Origin: Candidatus Bipolaricaulota bacterium
GTDB lineage: Bacteria > Bipolaricaulota > Bipolaricaulia > Bipolaricaulales > Bipolaricaulaceae
DNA: 50,557 nucleotides
Direction: 5' to 3'
Assembly: GCA_014361015.1 (NCBI GenBank)
Contig: JACIWJ010000005.1
Coordinates: forward strand, 1-50,557
Shown here: positions 1-8,037 of the stretch, one piece after another
Position numbering within the stretch: position 1 is the first letter of the stretch
Layout: every line of letters starts with the position of its first letter
The notes under the pieces: generated by a model
The model's database searches: none
Seen by the model: only the letters and a program-made list of their open reading frames with translations
What the model was told of the DNA's origin: nothing
Program-made: the position numbers and the translations under genes

Positions 1-237
1 GATCGCGATCGGGTGGGAGATCGAGCAGATGCCGCAGATCCGCTCGGAGAGGTAGAGGGTCTGGATCAGGTTCCGCTTCATCCCCATGAACTCGATCCCG
101 CGGTGGGCGAACCCGGCGCGGACGTCCACGCCCCGGATCCGCTCCCCCTCCACCCGAAACGTCAGCCGGATTGGCTCCTTCAAGGCAGGGTGGATCGGGC
201 CGATTGGGATCTCGTACACGTTCTGGGTCTCAGGCAT
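1..237 (-). CDS. mbhL: [NiFe]-hydrogenase large subunit (MbhL/NuoD-like), N-terminal part, runs off window
   Basis: Minus-strand translation MPETQNVYEIPIGPIHPALKEPIRLTFRVEGERIRGVDVRAGFAHRGIEFMGMKRNLIQTLYLSERICGICSISHPIAI; contains the RxCGxC motif of [NiFe]-hydrogenase large subunits; follows the NuoC-like gene. Confidence 0.85.
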   Translation of the reverse strand, partial: MPETQNVYEIPIGPIHPALKEPIRLTFRVEGERIRGVDVRAGFAHRGIEFMGMKRNLIQTLYLSERICGICSISHPIAI

Positions 238-748
238 CCTTCCCCTCCCACTCCACGAGCCGGTTCACGAGCTTCGCCGTTTCCGGGTCGTCCTTCCGCC
301 ACGGGTGGCCGGGGAAGCCGTCGGGGAGGAACACGTGCGCCGTGGACGGGATCCCGGTGAAGTTCACCCCGAGGAACTCGATCTTCTCCCGCTCCGTCGT
401 CTCCGCGCCGGGGAGGATCCCGCAGATCGAGGGCACGGTCGGGTCGGACTTGGGAACGGTGAGGCGCAGGGTGACCATGACCTCGCCCCCCGGGGTCCCG
501 TACCCGGCGGCGAGGTGGTAGAGGAGCTCGATCTCCTCGCCCACGTCCCGGCCGGAGATGATCGAGATGTGGAGCGGCCCTGCGGCCTTGAGGGCCGCGA
601 CCGCGGGGACGAGCCCCTCGCGGGGCACCTCGGCCCACAGCTCGGGGACCTCGACCGGGGCCCGGACCCCGACCTTCCGCGGCCGGAGCTCGGGCTGAAG
701 CCCCGGCACGGCCGCCGTGAGCGCCCGCGTCACCTGATCGGCGGTCAT
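230..748 (-). CDS. mbhK: NuoC-like hydrogenase subunit (MbhK)
   Basis: MTADQVTRALTAAVPG...YHLAAGYGTPGGEVMVTLRLTVPKSDPTVPSICGILPGAETTEREKIEFLGVNFTG; 30 kDa complex I subunit pattern; overlaps mbhJ start/stop. Confidence 0.85.
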   Translation of the reverse strand: MTADQVTRALTAAVPGLQPELRPRKVGVRAPVEVPELWAEVPREGLVPAVAALKAAGPLHISIISGRDVGEEIELLYHLAAGYGTPGGEVMVTLRLTVPKSDPTVPSICGILPGAETTEREKIEFLGVNFTGIPSTAHVFLPDGFPGHPWRKDDPETAKLVNRLVEWEGKDA

Positions 749-1176
749 CGCTTCTCCCCCGTGAGCTCCTCGAGCTTCGCCACCGCGGTCACCACGCCGT
801 GGATGATCGCCTCCGGCCGGGGCGGGCAGCCGGGGACGTAGGCGGTCACGGGGACGATCTTGTCCACCGGGCCGACCACGTTGTAGCTGTCGTAGAACAC
901 GCCCGAGGTCGAGCCGCACCCCCCGACCACGACGACGGCTTTCGGGTCCGGTGTCTGCTCGTAGACGCGCTTCAGCCGCTCCGCCATCGGCCGCGTCACG
1001 GGCCCGGTCACGAGGAGGACGTCGGCGTGGCGCGGGGTGCCGACGAGCTTGATCCCGAACCGCTCCACGTCGTAGCGGGGGGTGAGGGCGGCCACGATCT
1101 CGATGTCGCAGCCGTTGCACGAGCCGGTCGCGATGTGGAACACCCACAGCGCCCGCTTGAACGAACCGAGACCCAT
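745..1176 (-). CDS. mbhJ: NuoB-like hydrogenase small subunit (MbhJ)
   Basis: CNGCD, GGCG and PGCPPRPE cluster-binding motifs of the 20 kDa subunit family. Confidence 0.92.
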   Translation of the reverse strand: MGLGSFKRALWVFHIATGSCNGCDIEIVAALTPRYDVERFGIKLVGTPRHADVLLVTGPVTRPMAERLKRVYEQTPDPKAVVVVGGCGSTSGVFYDSYNVVGPVDKIVPVTAYVPGCPPRPEAIIHGVVTAVAKLEELTGEKR

Positions 1177-1177
1177 C

Positions 1178-1504
1178 TCAGCCCCCCACGAGGACGATCA
1201 GGAACGCCACGGCCAGGATGACCACCAGCCACGCCACGTAGTCGTTGACGAGCCCGCTGTGGAGCGCCCGCAGCCGCGCCACGTACGGCCGGAGCCCCTC
1301 CACGAACCCCCAGTAGAGGTGCCCGCCCCCGACGTGGGCCCCCTCCGCCTTCTCGCCGGACAGGAACGGAAGTTCCCCGTCCGTCCCTCGGGTGTAGTCG
1401 CGCCGGCCGCGGGACCACACGAGGAGCGCGAGCAGGGTCACCCCGCCTGCGGCGGCGAGCCAGAGGAGCGGGTTCCAGAAGCCGTGCCCGGTGAGGAGGG
1501 TCAT
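1178..1504 (-). CDS. mbhI: small membrane subunit (MbhI-like)
   Basis: MTLLTGHGFWNPLLWLAAAGGVTLLALLVW...VVILAVAFLIVLVGG; two hydrophobic segments, position between MrpD-like and NuoB-like genes as in mbh operons. Confidence 0.7.
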   Translation of the reverse strand: MTLLTGHGFWNPLLWLAAAGGVTLLALLVWSRGRRDYTRGTDGELPFLSGEKAEGAHVGGGHLYWGFVEGLRPYVARLRALHSGLVNDYVAWLVVILAVAFLIVLVGG

Positions 1505-3039
1505 CGTCCGAGCACCGCCTGGAGGTAGAGGTCGCGGCCCGTCCACAGGGCGTCCGCCGCCGGCGCCACGAGGTGGCGGACGACGAGCTCGGGGAACAGG
1601 CCCAACGCGAGCACGCCCAGGGCGAGCACGCCCATCGCCACGAGCATCGGGACGGGAACCGGCTCGGCCTTTCTGAGCCTCGGCCCGAGGAACGCGCCCT
1701 GGAACGCCCGCACGAACACGGCGAGGAGGAGGATCGACGCCAGGATCGCCAGCGCGGACAGGATTGGGGAGAGGAGGAAGCTCGACTGGTAGATCATGAG
1801 CTTCGAGGCGAACCCGTTGAGGGGCGGGATCCCCGCCAGGGCGAGCGCGCCGAGGAGGAAGAACCCGGTGGTCCACCGGAGGTCGTGGCCCAGCCCGCCC
1901 AGAGTTCCCAAGTTCCGGCTCCCGCTCGCCCTCTCCACCGCGCCCACGGCGAGGAAGAGGAGCCCGATCGCCACCGCGTCGTTCAGCATGTGGAAGATCC
2001 CGCCTTGGATCGCGACGAGCCCGTACGCGGGCCGGGCGGCAACCGCGGTCAGCCCAACCCCGACCCCGAGGAGCATGTACCCGATCTGAGACACGGCCCC
2101 GAACGCCACGAGCCGACCGGCGTCCATCTGGACCACCGCCATCAGGGCCGCCACGAGGAGGGTCAGCGTGCCGAGGGCCACCACCAGCCACCCCACGCCC
2201 GGGTCGGGGACCCCGCCGTAGAGGGTGAACAGGACCCGGAACAGGGCGTAGAGGGAGATCTGGGTGTTGGCGACGAGGAGGATCACCGCCTGGGCCGGGG
2301 CCTCGCCGTAGGCATCCGGCGCCCACATGTGGAGCGGCACCGCGCCGGCCTTCATCAGGAGCCCGCCCAAGAGCAGGGCCAGCGCGATCCGGTCGATGAG
2401 CGACCCGCCGATCTGCCGGGCGAGGTAGGCGAGGTTGAGGGCCCCGTACTCCCCGTAGAGGAGGGCGACCGCCAGGAGGACGAACAGGCCCCCCACCGTG
2501 TACATGACCATCGTCTTGAACGCTGCCTCCGGGCCGCGGGACGCCCACGTGCGGTAGCCGACGAGGCCGCACGCGGCGATCGACGTCACCTCGAAGAACA
2601 CGAACAGGTTGAAGAGGTCCCCGGTGAACGCCATCCCGAGCATCCCCGCCCACAGAAGGGTCCCCAAGGTCAGGGCGAGGGTCTTCCCCTCGTCTTCCGC
2701 GAGGTACCGCCAGGCGTAGGCGAACCCGACCACGGCGACGAGGGCGGTGATGAGCCCCATGAACGCGCTGAGGGCGTCCACGGTGAGGATGATCCGGATC
2801 GGGAACCCGCCCGGCGCGACCGTGTCCGCGGGGAAGGAGGCGCCCAGGGTGTAGACCTGGATCCCAGTCGTGTAGACCTGCACGGCAACGAGAGCCGTGA
2901 GGGCGGCGGTGGCGCCCGCGACGAGGGCGAGCCACCCGTCGCGGAGGGACCGGTGGAGCTTCGCCCACAACGGAAGGGCGAACGCGCCGAGGAGGGGGAC
3001 GGCGATCGCGAGGATTGGCGCGTGCTCAGGGAGGTTCAT
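1501..3039 (-). CDS. mbhH: MrpD/NuoN-like antiporter subunit (MbhH)
   Basis: 512 aa polytopic protein MNLPEHAPILAIAVPLLGAF... with LMKAGAVPLHMWAPDAYGEAP motif of proton-conducting NADH dehydrogenase/Mrp subunits. Confidence 0.92.
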   Translation of the reverse strand: MNLPEHAPILAIAVPLLGAFALPLWAKLHRSLRDGWLALVAGATAALTALVAVQVYTTGIQVYTLGASFPADTVAPGGFPIRIILTVDALSAFMGLITALVAVVGFAYAWRYLAEDEGKTLALTLGTLLWAGMLGMAFTGDLFNLFVFFEVTSIAACGLVGYRTWASRGPEAAFKTMVMYTVGGLFVLLAVALLYGEYGALNLAYLARQIGGSLIDRIALALLLGGLLMKAGAVPLHMWAPDAYGEAPAQAVILLVANTQISLYALFRVLFTLYGGVPDPGVGWLVVALGTLTLLVAALMAVVQMDAGRLVAFGAVSQIGYMLLGVGVGLTAVAARPAYGLVAIQGGIFHMLNDAVAIGLLFLAVGAVERASGSRNLGTLGGLGHDLRWTTGFFLLGALALAGIPPLNGFASKLMIYQSSFLLSPILSALAILASILLLAVFVRAFQGAFLGPRLRKAEPVPVPMLVAMGVLALGVLALGLFPELVVRHLVAPAADALWTGRDLYLQAVLGR

Positions 3040-3383
3040 CCCGAAAGCTCCGTGACCTTGCGGCCGTCGAGGCTCTTCTTGTGGCGGTGGATCACGACGA
3101 CGAACGCGAGCATGAGCGCGGTCGTGGCGAGGCCGATCACGATGCTCGTCAGGGTGAGGGCCTGCGGCGTGGGGAGGACCATCACTGCGTCCGGTGGGGC
3201 GTAGGTGTAGATGGGAACGATCCCACCTCGCACGTAGCCGGTGGCGACGAGGTACAGGTTGACCCCGTTCTCGATGATCTTCACCCCGATCACGATCTTG
3301 ACGAGGTTTCTCCGAAAGAGGAGGGCCCACAGCCCGAGGAGGACGAGGACCATGCACACGACGAACGGGACGTTACCGATCAT
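3036..3383 (-). CDS. mbhG: MrpC/NuoK-like subunit (MbhG)
   Basis: 115 aa, three TM segments, [33 protein letters not shown]...QALTLTSIVIGLATTA. Confidence 0.88.
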   Translation of the reverse strand: MIGNVPFVVCMVLVLLGLWALLFRRNLVKIVIGVKIIENGVNLYLVATGYVRGGIVPIYTYAPPDAVMVLPTPQALTLTSIVIGLATTALMLAFVVVIHRHKKSLDGRKVTELSG

Positions 3384-3822
3384 CGTCGCCCCCGAACAGG
3401 CCGAACAGGACCATCACCGCGCCCAGCCCCCCCAGCACCTTGAACCCCACCGCCCAGTTCATGAGGGGCACCGTGCCGCCCGAGTTGAGGATCCCCGCGT
3501 TCGGACCCGTGGGCACCGGGGCTCCGAACAGACCGCCCATCCCGGCCAGGGAGTTCGCAAAGAACGTGAACCCAAGCCCCAGGAACGCCAGGACCACGAA
3601 CGCGATCCCCCCCAGGTCCTCGAGGACCGAGAACGGGGCCTTGAGCCTCTTCACCGCCGGCGCCCCGAACGCGACCAAGAGGAGGGCCACCGCCGACGCC
3701 GCGACTGCCCCGCCCTGGAACCCGCCGCCTGGGGTGAGGTGCCCGTGGAGGATCACGTACCCCCCGAACACGAGGATCACCGGGACGAGGATCCGGGCGA
3801 TCGTCTTGACGACGACGCTCAT
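3373..3822 (-). CDS. mbhF: MrpB C-terminal-like subunit (MbhF)
   Basis: [44 protein letters not shown]: MnhB/MrpB GGGFQGG motif. Confidence 0.88.
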   Translation of the reverse strand: MSVVVKTIARILVPVILVFGGYVILHGHLTPGGGFQGGAVAASAVALLLVAFGAPAVKRLKAPFSVLEDLGGIAFVVLAFLGLGFTFFANSLAGMGGLFGAPVPTGPNAGILNSGGTVPLMNWAVGFKVLGGLGAVMVLFGLFGGDDDR

Positions 3823-4085
3823 CGCGTGAGCCTCCGCAGGACCAGGGCCACCCCGATCACGGCCGTGAACAGGACCGTCGCCTCGCCGAGGGTGTCGTAG
3901 CCGCGGTAGTCGAACACGATTGCGGTGACGACGTTGTTCGTCGCCGCCTCGCGCTGAGAGAAGGCGTTGAAGTAGCGGTCCATGAGGTCGTAGCGCGGCG
4001 CGCCGAACGGGCGCATCCGTGCCGCGCCGAGGAGGAGGCACCCGGCGACGATCAGGAACGTCACCACCACACCCCAGCGCCTCAT
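3819..4085 (-). CDS. mbhE: MbhE-like subunit (MrpA C-terminal/MrpB N-terminal type)
   Basis: [16 protein letters not shown]...[36 protein letters not shown]: conserved V-T-x-I-x-x-D-x-R-x-x-D-T-x-G-E motif. Confidence 0.85.
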   Translation of the reverse strand: MRRWGVVVTFLIVAGCLLLGAARMRPFGAPRYDLMDRYFNAFSQREAATNNVVTAIVFDYRGYDTLGEATVLFTAVIGVALVLRRLTR

Positions 4086-4333
4086 TCCTCCTCCTTGCGC
4101 TGGGTCTTGCGGATCGCGAGGACGAAGATCGCCGTGGTCAGCGCCGCCCCGACCCCGGCCTCGGCGATCGCAACGTCGGGAGCCTGGAGTAGATAGAACT
4201 GAAGCGCAAGAAGCAGGCTCGACGCCCCCAGGGCGATCACGCTCGCCAGGAGGTCCTTCAACCACACGGCGAGGACCGACCCGGCAACGATCAAGATCAG
4301 GATTACCACCTGCAGGACCGCGAGGAGGGTCAT
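4082..4333 (-). CDS. mbhD: MbhD-like subunit (MrpA-derived, DUF4040 type)
   Basis: [65 protein letters not shown]: QAPDVAxxEAxVG motif. Confidence 0.88.
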   Translation of the reverse strand: MTLLAVLQVVILILIVAGSVLAVWLKDLLASVIALGASSLLLALQFYLLQAPDVAIAEAGVGAALTTAIFVLAIRKTQRKEEE

Positions 4334-4686
4334 GGGACCTCCCGGTGTCCATGCCCCACCTCTTCGAGGCGGTCCACCACGGCCCGGAACGGCTTGATCC
4401 CCGACCGGTGGGCGCCCCGCGCCAGGGCGTGGGATCCCGTCGGGTTCGTGAGAAGCAGGAACAGGAGTGCGAGAAACGCCCGCACGGCCATCGTTCCGCC
4501 CGCCCCGCCGCCCTGGGCGATCCCGTACACGGCGACGGCGAGGATGGAGAAGATCGAGCCGAACGTGGTGCACTTCGTCGCGCCGTGGATGCGGGTGTAG
4601 ACGTCGGGGAACCGGATCAGCGCCACCGCCCCCAGCGCGTTGAACGCGGCCCCGATCGCGAGGAACGCGTAGATGAGCCCGTTCAC
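4330..4686 (-). CDS. mbhC: MrpG-like subunit (MbhC), GTG start
   Basis: (V)[42 protein letters not shown]: MnhG/MrpG signature RFPDxYxRxHxxTK. Confidence 0.88.
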   Translation of the reverse strand: MNGLIYAFLAIGAAFNALGAVALIRFPDVYTRIHGATKCTTFGSIFSILAVAVYGIAQGGGAGGTMAVRAFLALLFLLLTNPTGSHALARGAHRSGIKPFRAVVDRLEEVGHGHREVP

Positions 4687-4949
4687 GACAGCCCCCGTTC
4701 CAGGTAGCGGGCGATGTAGAGCGTCCCCACGTACGACAGGAGCGCGTACACGAGCGCGACGTCCATCAGGACGACCAGGCCAAACGCCGCGCCGAGGAGG
4801 ACCATCGTCGCCACGACGAGGGTGTTGATCGTGTCCAGGGCCACCGCCCGATCGGCCGCGGTCGGGCCGATCGAGAGCCGGACCATGCACACGAGGATGA
4901 ACCCCAGCATGGCAAGGCCGGCAGCGGCGAACGGCAGGGCGACGATCAT
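4683..4949 (-). CDS. mbhB: MrpF-like subunit (MbhB)
   Basis: MIVALPFAAAGLAMLGFILVCMVRLSIGPTAADRAVALDTINTL: GPTxxDRxxALD signature of MrpF. Confidence 0.88.
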   Translation of the reverse strand: MIVALPFAAAGLAMLGFILVCMVRLSIGPTAADRAVALDTINTLVVATMVLLGAAFGLVVLMDVALVYALLSYVGTLYIARYLERGLS

Positions 4950-5461
4950 TCCGCGATCCTCCGCGCCCACTCTGGGAACGGTCCGCACACCGCGTCCGCC
5001 GTTGGCAAGGGATCTTTCACGTTGATCCAGTGCACGAAGAAGTCGCCCGAGCCCTCGTCCACGTCCACGGTGAGGGTCCCCGGGGTAAGGGTGATCGAGT
5101 TGGCGAGGAACGTGCGCCCGAAATCGGTCCTGAGGCCAGGGTTGAACCGGACGATCCCCGGGTTGATCCGGCCGGTGATCACCCGCCACGCCACGTCGAG
5201 GTTGGCCCTGGCCATCGCGTACAGGAACGGCCCCACGAGGTACACGAGGAACAGGAGCCACCGCTGGGGCTCGAGCAGTCGCCAGCCGCCGCGGCTCCAC
5301 GCGAACCGCCCCGTGGCGAGCCCGACGAGGAGGGCGATCACCCCCCCGGCGAGAAGTTCGTCCGGGGCCCACACCCCCCACCTCCCCGTGAAGGAGGCAA
5401 GCACAAGAAAGACGACGAACGCTAGCGTTGCCGTCGTCGCCCACTCCGCCACCCGGCGCAT
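4946..5461 (-). CDS. mbhA: MrpE-like subunit (MbhA), first gene of the operon
   Basis: 171 aa with NPGIVRFNPGLRTDFGRTFLANSITLTPGTLTVDV motif of MnhE/MrpE. Confidence 0.88.
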   Translation of the reverse strand: MRRVAEWATTATLAFVVFLVLASFTGRWGVWAPDELLAGGVIALLVGLATGRFAWSRGGWRLLEPQRWLLFLVYLVGPFLYAMARANLDVAWRVITGRINPGIVRFNPGLRTDFGRTFLANSITLTPGTLTVDVDEGSGDFFVHWINVKDPLPTADAVCGPFPEWARRIAE

Positions 5462-5469
5462 CGCGCCGG

Positions 5470-5498
5470 ACTATAGCGCGTCCGTCCCCACTGTGCAA
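5470..5498 (-). promoter_or_regulatory. sigma70-type promoter of mbhA: TTGCAC-17-TATAGT, 8 nt from ATG
   Basis: -35 at 5493-5498 and -10 at 5470-5475 (minus strand), start codon at 5461. Confidence 0.65.
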
Positions 5499-5541
5499 AC
5501 GGTCCGTAGCCCCTGCGCGAGGGGGGAGGGGCTCGGAACCG

Positions 5542-5562
5542 CCCCCGCTGCGGGGGTATCAT
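5542..5562 (+). promoter_or_regulatory. perfect palindrome CCCCCGC-T-GCGGGGG abutting hypB -10 TATCAT
   Basis: Palindrome 5542-5556, -10 at 5557-5562, hypB ATG at 5571. Confidence 0.5.
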
Positions 5563-5570
5563 CGCCTCCC

Positions 5571-6215
5571 ATGCACGACATCCGACTGGGGGCAGAAGAC
5601 GTGTTCAAACGGCAGCTCGAGCTCGCGTCCCGGAATTACGAGCTCCTCAAGGAGCGCGGGGTACGGGCGATCAACGTGATGGGGGCAATCGGATCGGGGA
5701 AGACGTTCCTCATCCTCCGCATGGCGGAACGCCTGAAGGAGAAGGGGGTGCGGGTGGGAGCGATCGCCGGCGACGTGGCGGGCGATGACGATTACCAGCG
5801 GTTCGTCGCCGCCGGGCTCATCGCTGTCAACCTCAACACCGGCGACGATTGCCACCTCGACGCCCACCGCGTGGGCCACGCCCTGGAGGGGTTCCCCCTG
5901 GGGGAGGTGGACGTCCTGTTCATCGAGAACGTGGGAAACCTCGTGTGCCCGGCGGACTTCCCCTTGGGAACGGACGGCGACCTCGTCGTGATCTCCGTGA
6001 CGGAAGGGGACGACATGGTGCGCAAGCACCCCAAGATCTTCGCCCAGACCGACGTCGTAGCGGTGAACAAGGTGGACCTGGCGAGCTTCATCGGGGTGGA
6101 CCCGGGCCGGCTCGTCGCCGACTACCGCCAGCTCAACCCCCACGGCCGGGTCGTCCTCACGGATGCCAGGAGCGGCCGCGGGAGCGACGAGCTCCTCGCC
6201 GCCCTCGGGCTCTAG
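5571..6215 (+). CDS. hypB: hydrogenase nickel incorporation GTPase HypB
   Basis: NVMGAIGSGKTFLILRMAERLKEKGVRVGAIAGDVAGDDDYQRF...NVGNLVCPADFPLG...VNKVDL: HypB signatures. Confidence 0.93.
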   Translation: MHDIRLGAEDVFKRQLELASRNYELLKERGVRAINVMGAIGSGKTFLILRMAERLKEKGVRVGAIAGDVAGDDDYQRFVAAGLIAVNLNTGDDCHLDAHRVGHALEGFPLGEVDVLFIENVGNLVCPADFPLGTDGDLVVISVTEGDDMVRKHPKIFAQTDVVAVNKVDLASFIGVDPGRLVADYRQLNPHGRVVLTDARSGRGSDELLAALGL

Positions 6216-6611
6216 GTGCACGAGTACTCGCTTGCCCACGCGCTCCTCGACGGCCTGACCGACCACCTCCGCCACCATCCGGTGGAGGGGCGGGTGAGAG
6301 CGGTCCACATCCGCAAGGGCGAGCTCCTCATCCTGTCCGAGGAGGCGCTGGCCGAGGCATGGCGAATCCTGACAGAGGGGACGGAGGTCGCCGGCTCGGA
6401 GCTGCGCATCGAGAACGTCCCGGTGAGGGTGCGCTGCCCGGGGTGTGGCTACGAGGGGCCGGTGAAGTACATGACCGAGGAGGGGTGGCACTTCGCGGTG
6501 CCGGTGCTCGCCTGCCCACGGTGCGCGGGCCGAGCGGACGTGATCGAGGGCCGCGACCTCGCCATCGTCGGCTTGTCCGTAGACGACGCGCCGGAGCACC
6601 CACAGCCCTAG
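6216..6611 (+). CDS. hypA: hydrogenase maturation nickel metallochaperone HypA
   Basis: GTG start, (M)HEYSLAHALLDGL N-terminus, zinc motif CPGCGYEG...CPRC; starts right after the hypB stop. Confidence 0.9.
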   Translation: MHEYSLAHALLDGLTDHLRHHPVEGRVRAVHIRKGELLILSEEALAEAWRILTEGTEVAGSELRIENVPVRVRCPGCGYEGPVKYMTEEGWHFAVPVLACPRCAGRADVIEGRDLAIVGLSVDDAPEHPQP

Positions 6612-6711
6612 CAGCCCGTGTGGGTGCTGGTGCACTCTGGGGTTGAGTTGCAGGGGCGGAAACGCACGCTACCCTTCCTCCATCAACTGTTCCGGACGGA
6701 AAGGGGGATCC

Positions 6712-8034
6712 ATGTTCACACGCACAGCACGCAGTCGAGGGTGGACCCTGCTCGCGGTGCTCGTCCTCGGGCTGGGCGCGCTCGGGCAGGAGACGGGCGA
6801 GGTGACCGTCTGGGCAAGCCTGGACGGGGCGCCGGTCGACGTGCGGGTGGTTGTCCAGGGCGAGGATGGGGTGGTGGGGATCTTCTATAGCCCGGCGGCG
6901 GTTCCCGGCATCGCCCGCTTCTCCCTCCCTGTGGGGAACTACACCCTGGCCATTGAGCACGGGGCCGGGTTTGCCCGCGGGGCCGAGGTCCGGGAGGTCA
7001 CCCTGCGCGCCGGCGAGAAGAGCGAGGTTAGCGTGGAGTTCCCGCGCGGGTTCTCCCCAGCTCAGGCCTGGGGCTACTACAGCGCTGATCTGCACGCCCA
7101 CTCCAGCGCGAGCTTCGATGGGTCGACACCGCCGGACGAGCTCGTGGCGGTTCAGATGGCTGCCGGCCTCGACCTCGGGTTCCTGAGCGACCACAACACC
7201 GGGGACGGGCACGCCCCGTTCGCCGCTGCGGTCGCGCAGCGGGGGTTCCCGGTGATCCTCGGGGTCGAGCTCACCGCGTTCCGCTGGCACTGGGTGGCGT
7301 ACCCGGTGGAGGCGTACGTCCCGAACATCGACCCCATGGTGTGGATGGGGGTCGGCTCCCCGGCGGGGGTGTTCGCCGAGGCCCGGGAGAAGGGCGCGCG
7401 GGTCATCCAGGTCGCCCACCCGTATTGGTCGGGGGCGCCGTACTTCGACGCCCTCGGCAAGCCGTTCTTCGACTACGGGTTCGACCTGGTGGAGATCGTG
7501 AACGGCGAGTTCGACGAAGACGACCAGCGGGCGATCGAGCGGATGTTCCGGTTCTGGAACGAGGGCCGACGCTACGTGGCCGTGGGGGCGAGCGATGCCC
7601 ACCACTGGAGGGACCCCGCCCACGTCTACGGCCGACCCCGGACCTACGTCCACGTCGCGGGGGAGCTGACGGTGGAAAAGTGGCTCGACGCGCTCGCCCA
7701 GGGGAGGGCGTTCGTGACATCCGGCCCCTTGGTGAACCTCACCGCGCAGGGTGGCGTGGCCCGCCCGGGGGACACGGTGACCCTCACGGCGGGGGAGGAG
7801 ATCCGGCTTCGGGCCGAGCTGTTCGTCGCCCCGCGCGAGGCGCCGCGGGGGCTTGCGCTTGCCCAGGTGATCCGCAATGGCGAGGTTGCCGGCGAGTTCG
7901 CGCTGGGGGGGAAGGCCGAGGCCACGATCGCCCTCACCGACGTGCCTGGCACGTCGAGCTGGTACATCGTGCGCGTCGTGGCCACCGACGGCGACCAGGC
8001 GTGGACGAACCCGATCTGGGTCGAGGTGAAGTAG
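6712..8034 (+). CDS. secreted PHP-domain metal-dependent hydrolase (CehA/McbA-like)
   Basis: Signal peptide; YSADLHAHSSASFDGSTPPDELVAVQMAAGLDLGFLSDHNTGDGH and GVELTAF PHP motifs. Confidence 0.8.
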   Translation: MFTRTARSRGWTLLAVLVLGLGALGQETGEVTVWASLDGAPVDVRVVVQGEDGVVGIFYSPAAVPGIARFSLPVGNYTLAIEHGAGFARGAEVREVTLRAGEKSEVSVEFPRGFSPAQAWGYYSADLHAHSSASFDGSTPPDELVAVQMAAGLDLGFLSDHNTGDGHAPFAAAVAQRGFPVILGVELTAFRWHWVAYPVEAYVPNIDPMVWMGVGSPAGVFAEAREKGARVIQVAHPYWSGAPYFDALGKPFFDYGFDLVEIVNGEFDEDDQRAIERMFRFWNEGRRYVAVGASDAHHWRDPAHVYGRPRTYVHVAGELTVEKWLDALAQGRAFVTSGPLVNLTAQGGVARPGDTVTLTAGEEIRLRAELFVAPREAPRGLALAQVIRNGEVAGEFALGGKAEATIALTDVPGTSSWYIVRVVATDGDQAWTNPIWVEVK

Positions 8035-8037
8035 CGC

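Noticed and set aside
1573-3204. Long plus-strand ORF (543 aa) opposite mbhH
   Set aside because: Composition (E/H/R/P/G-rich repeats) is typical of antisense shadow frames in high-GC genes; the minus strand encodes a clear MrpD-like protein. The same applies to 8578-10400, 28251-29402, 29559-30650, 37784-40231, 44167-45255 and 44990-47065.
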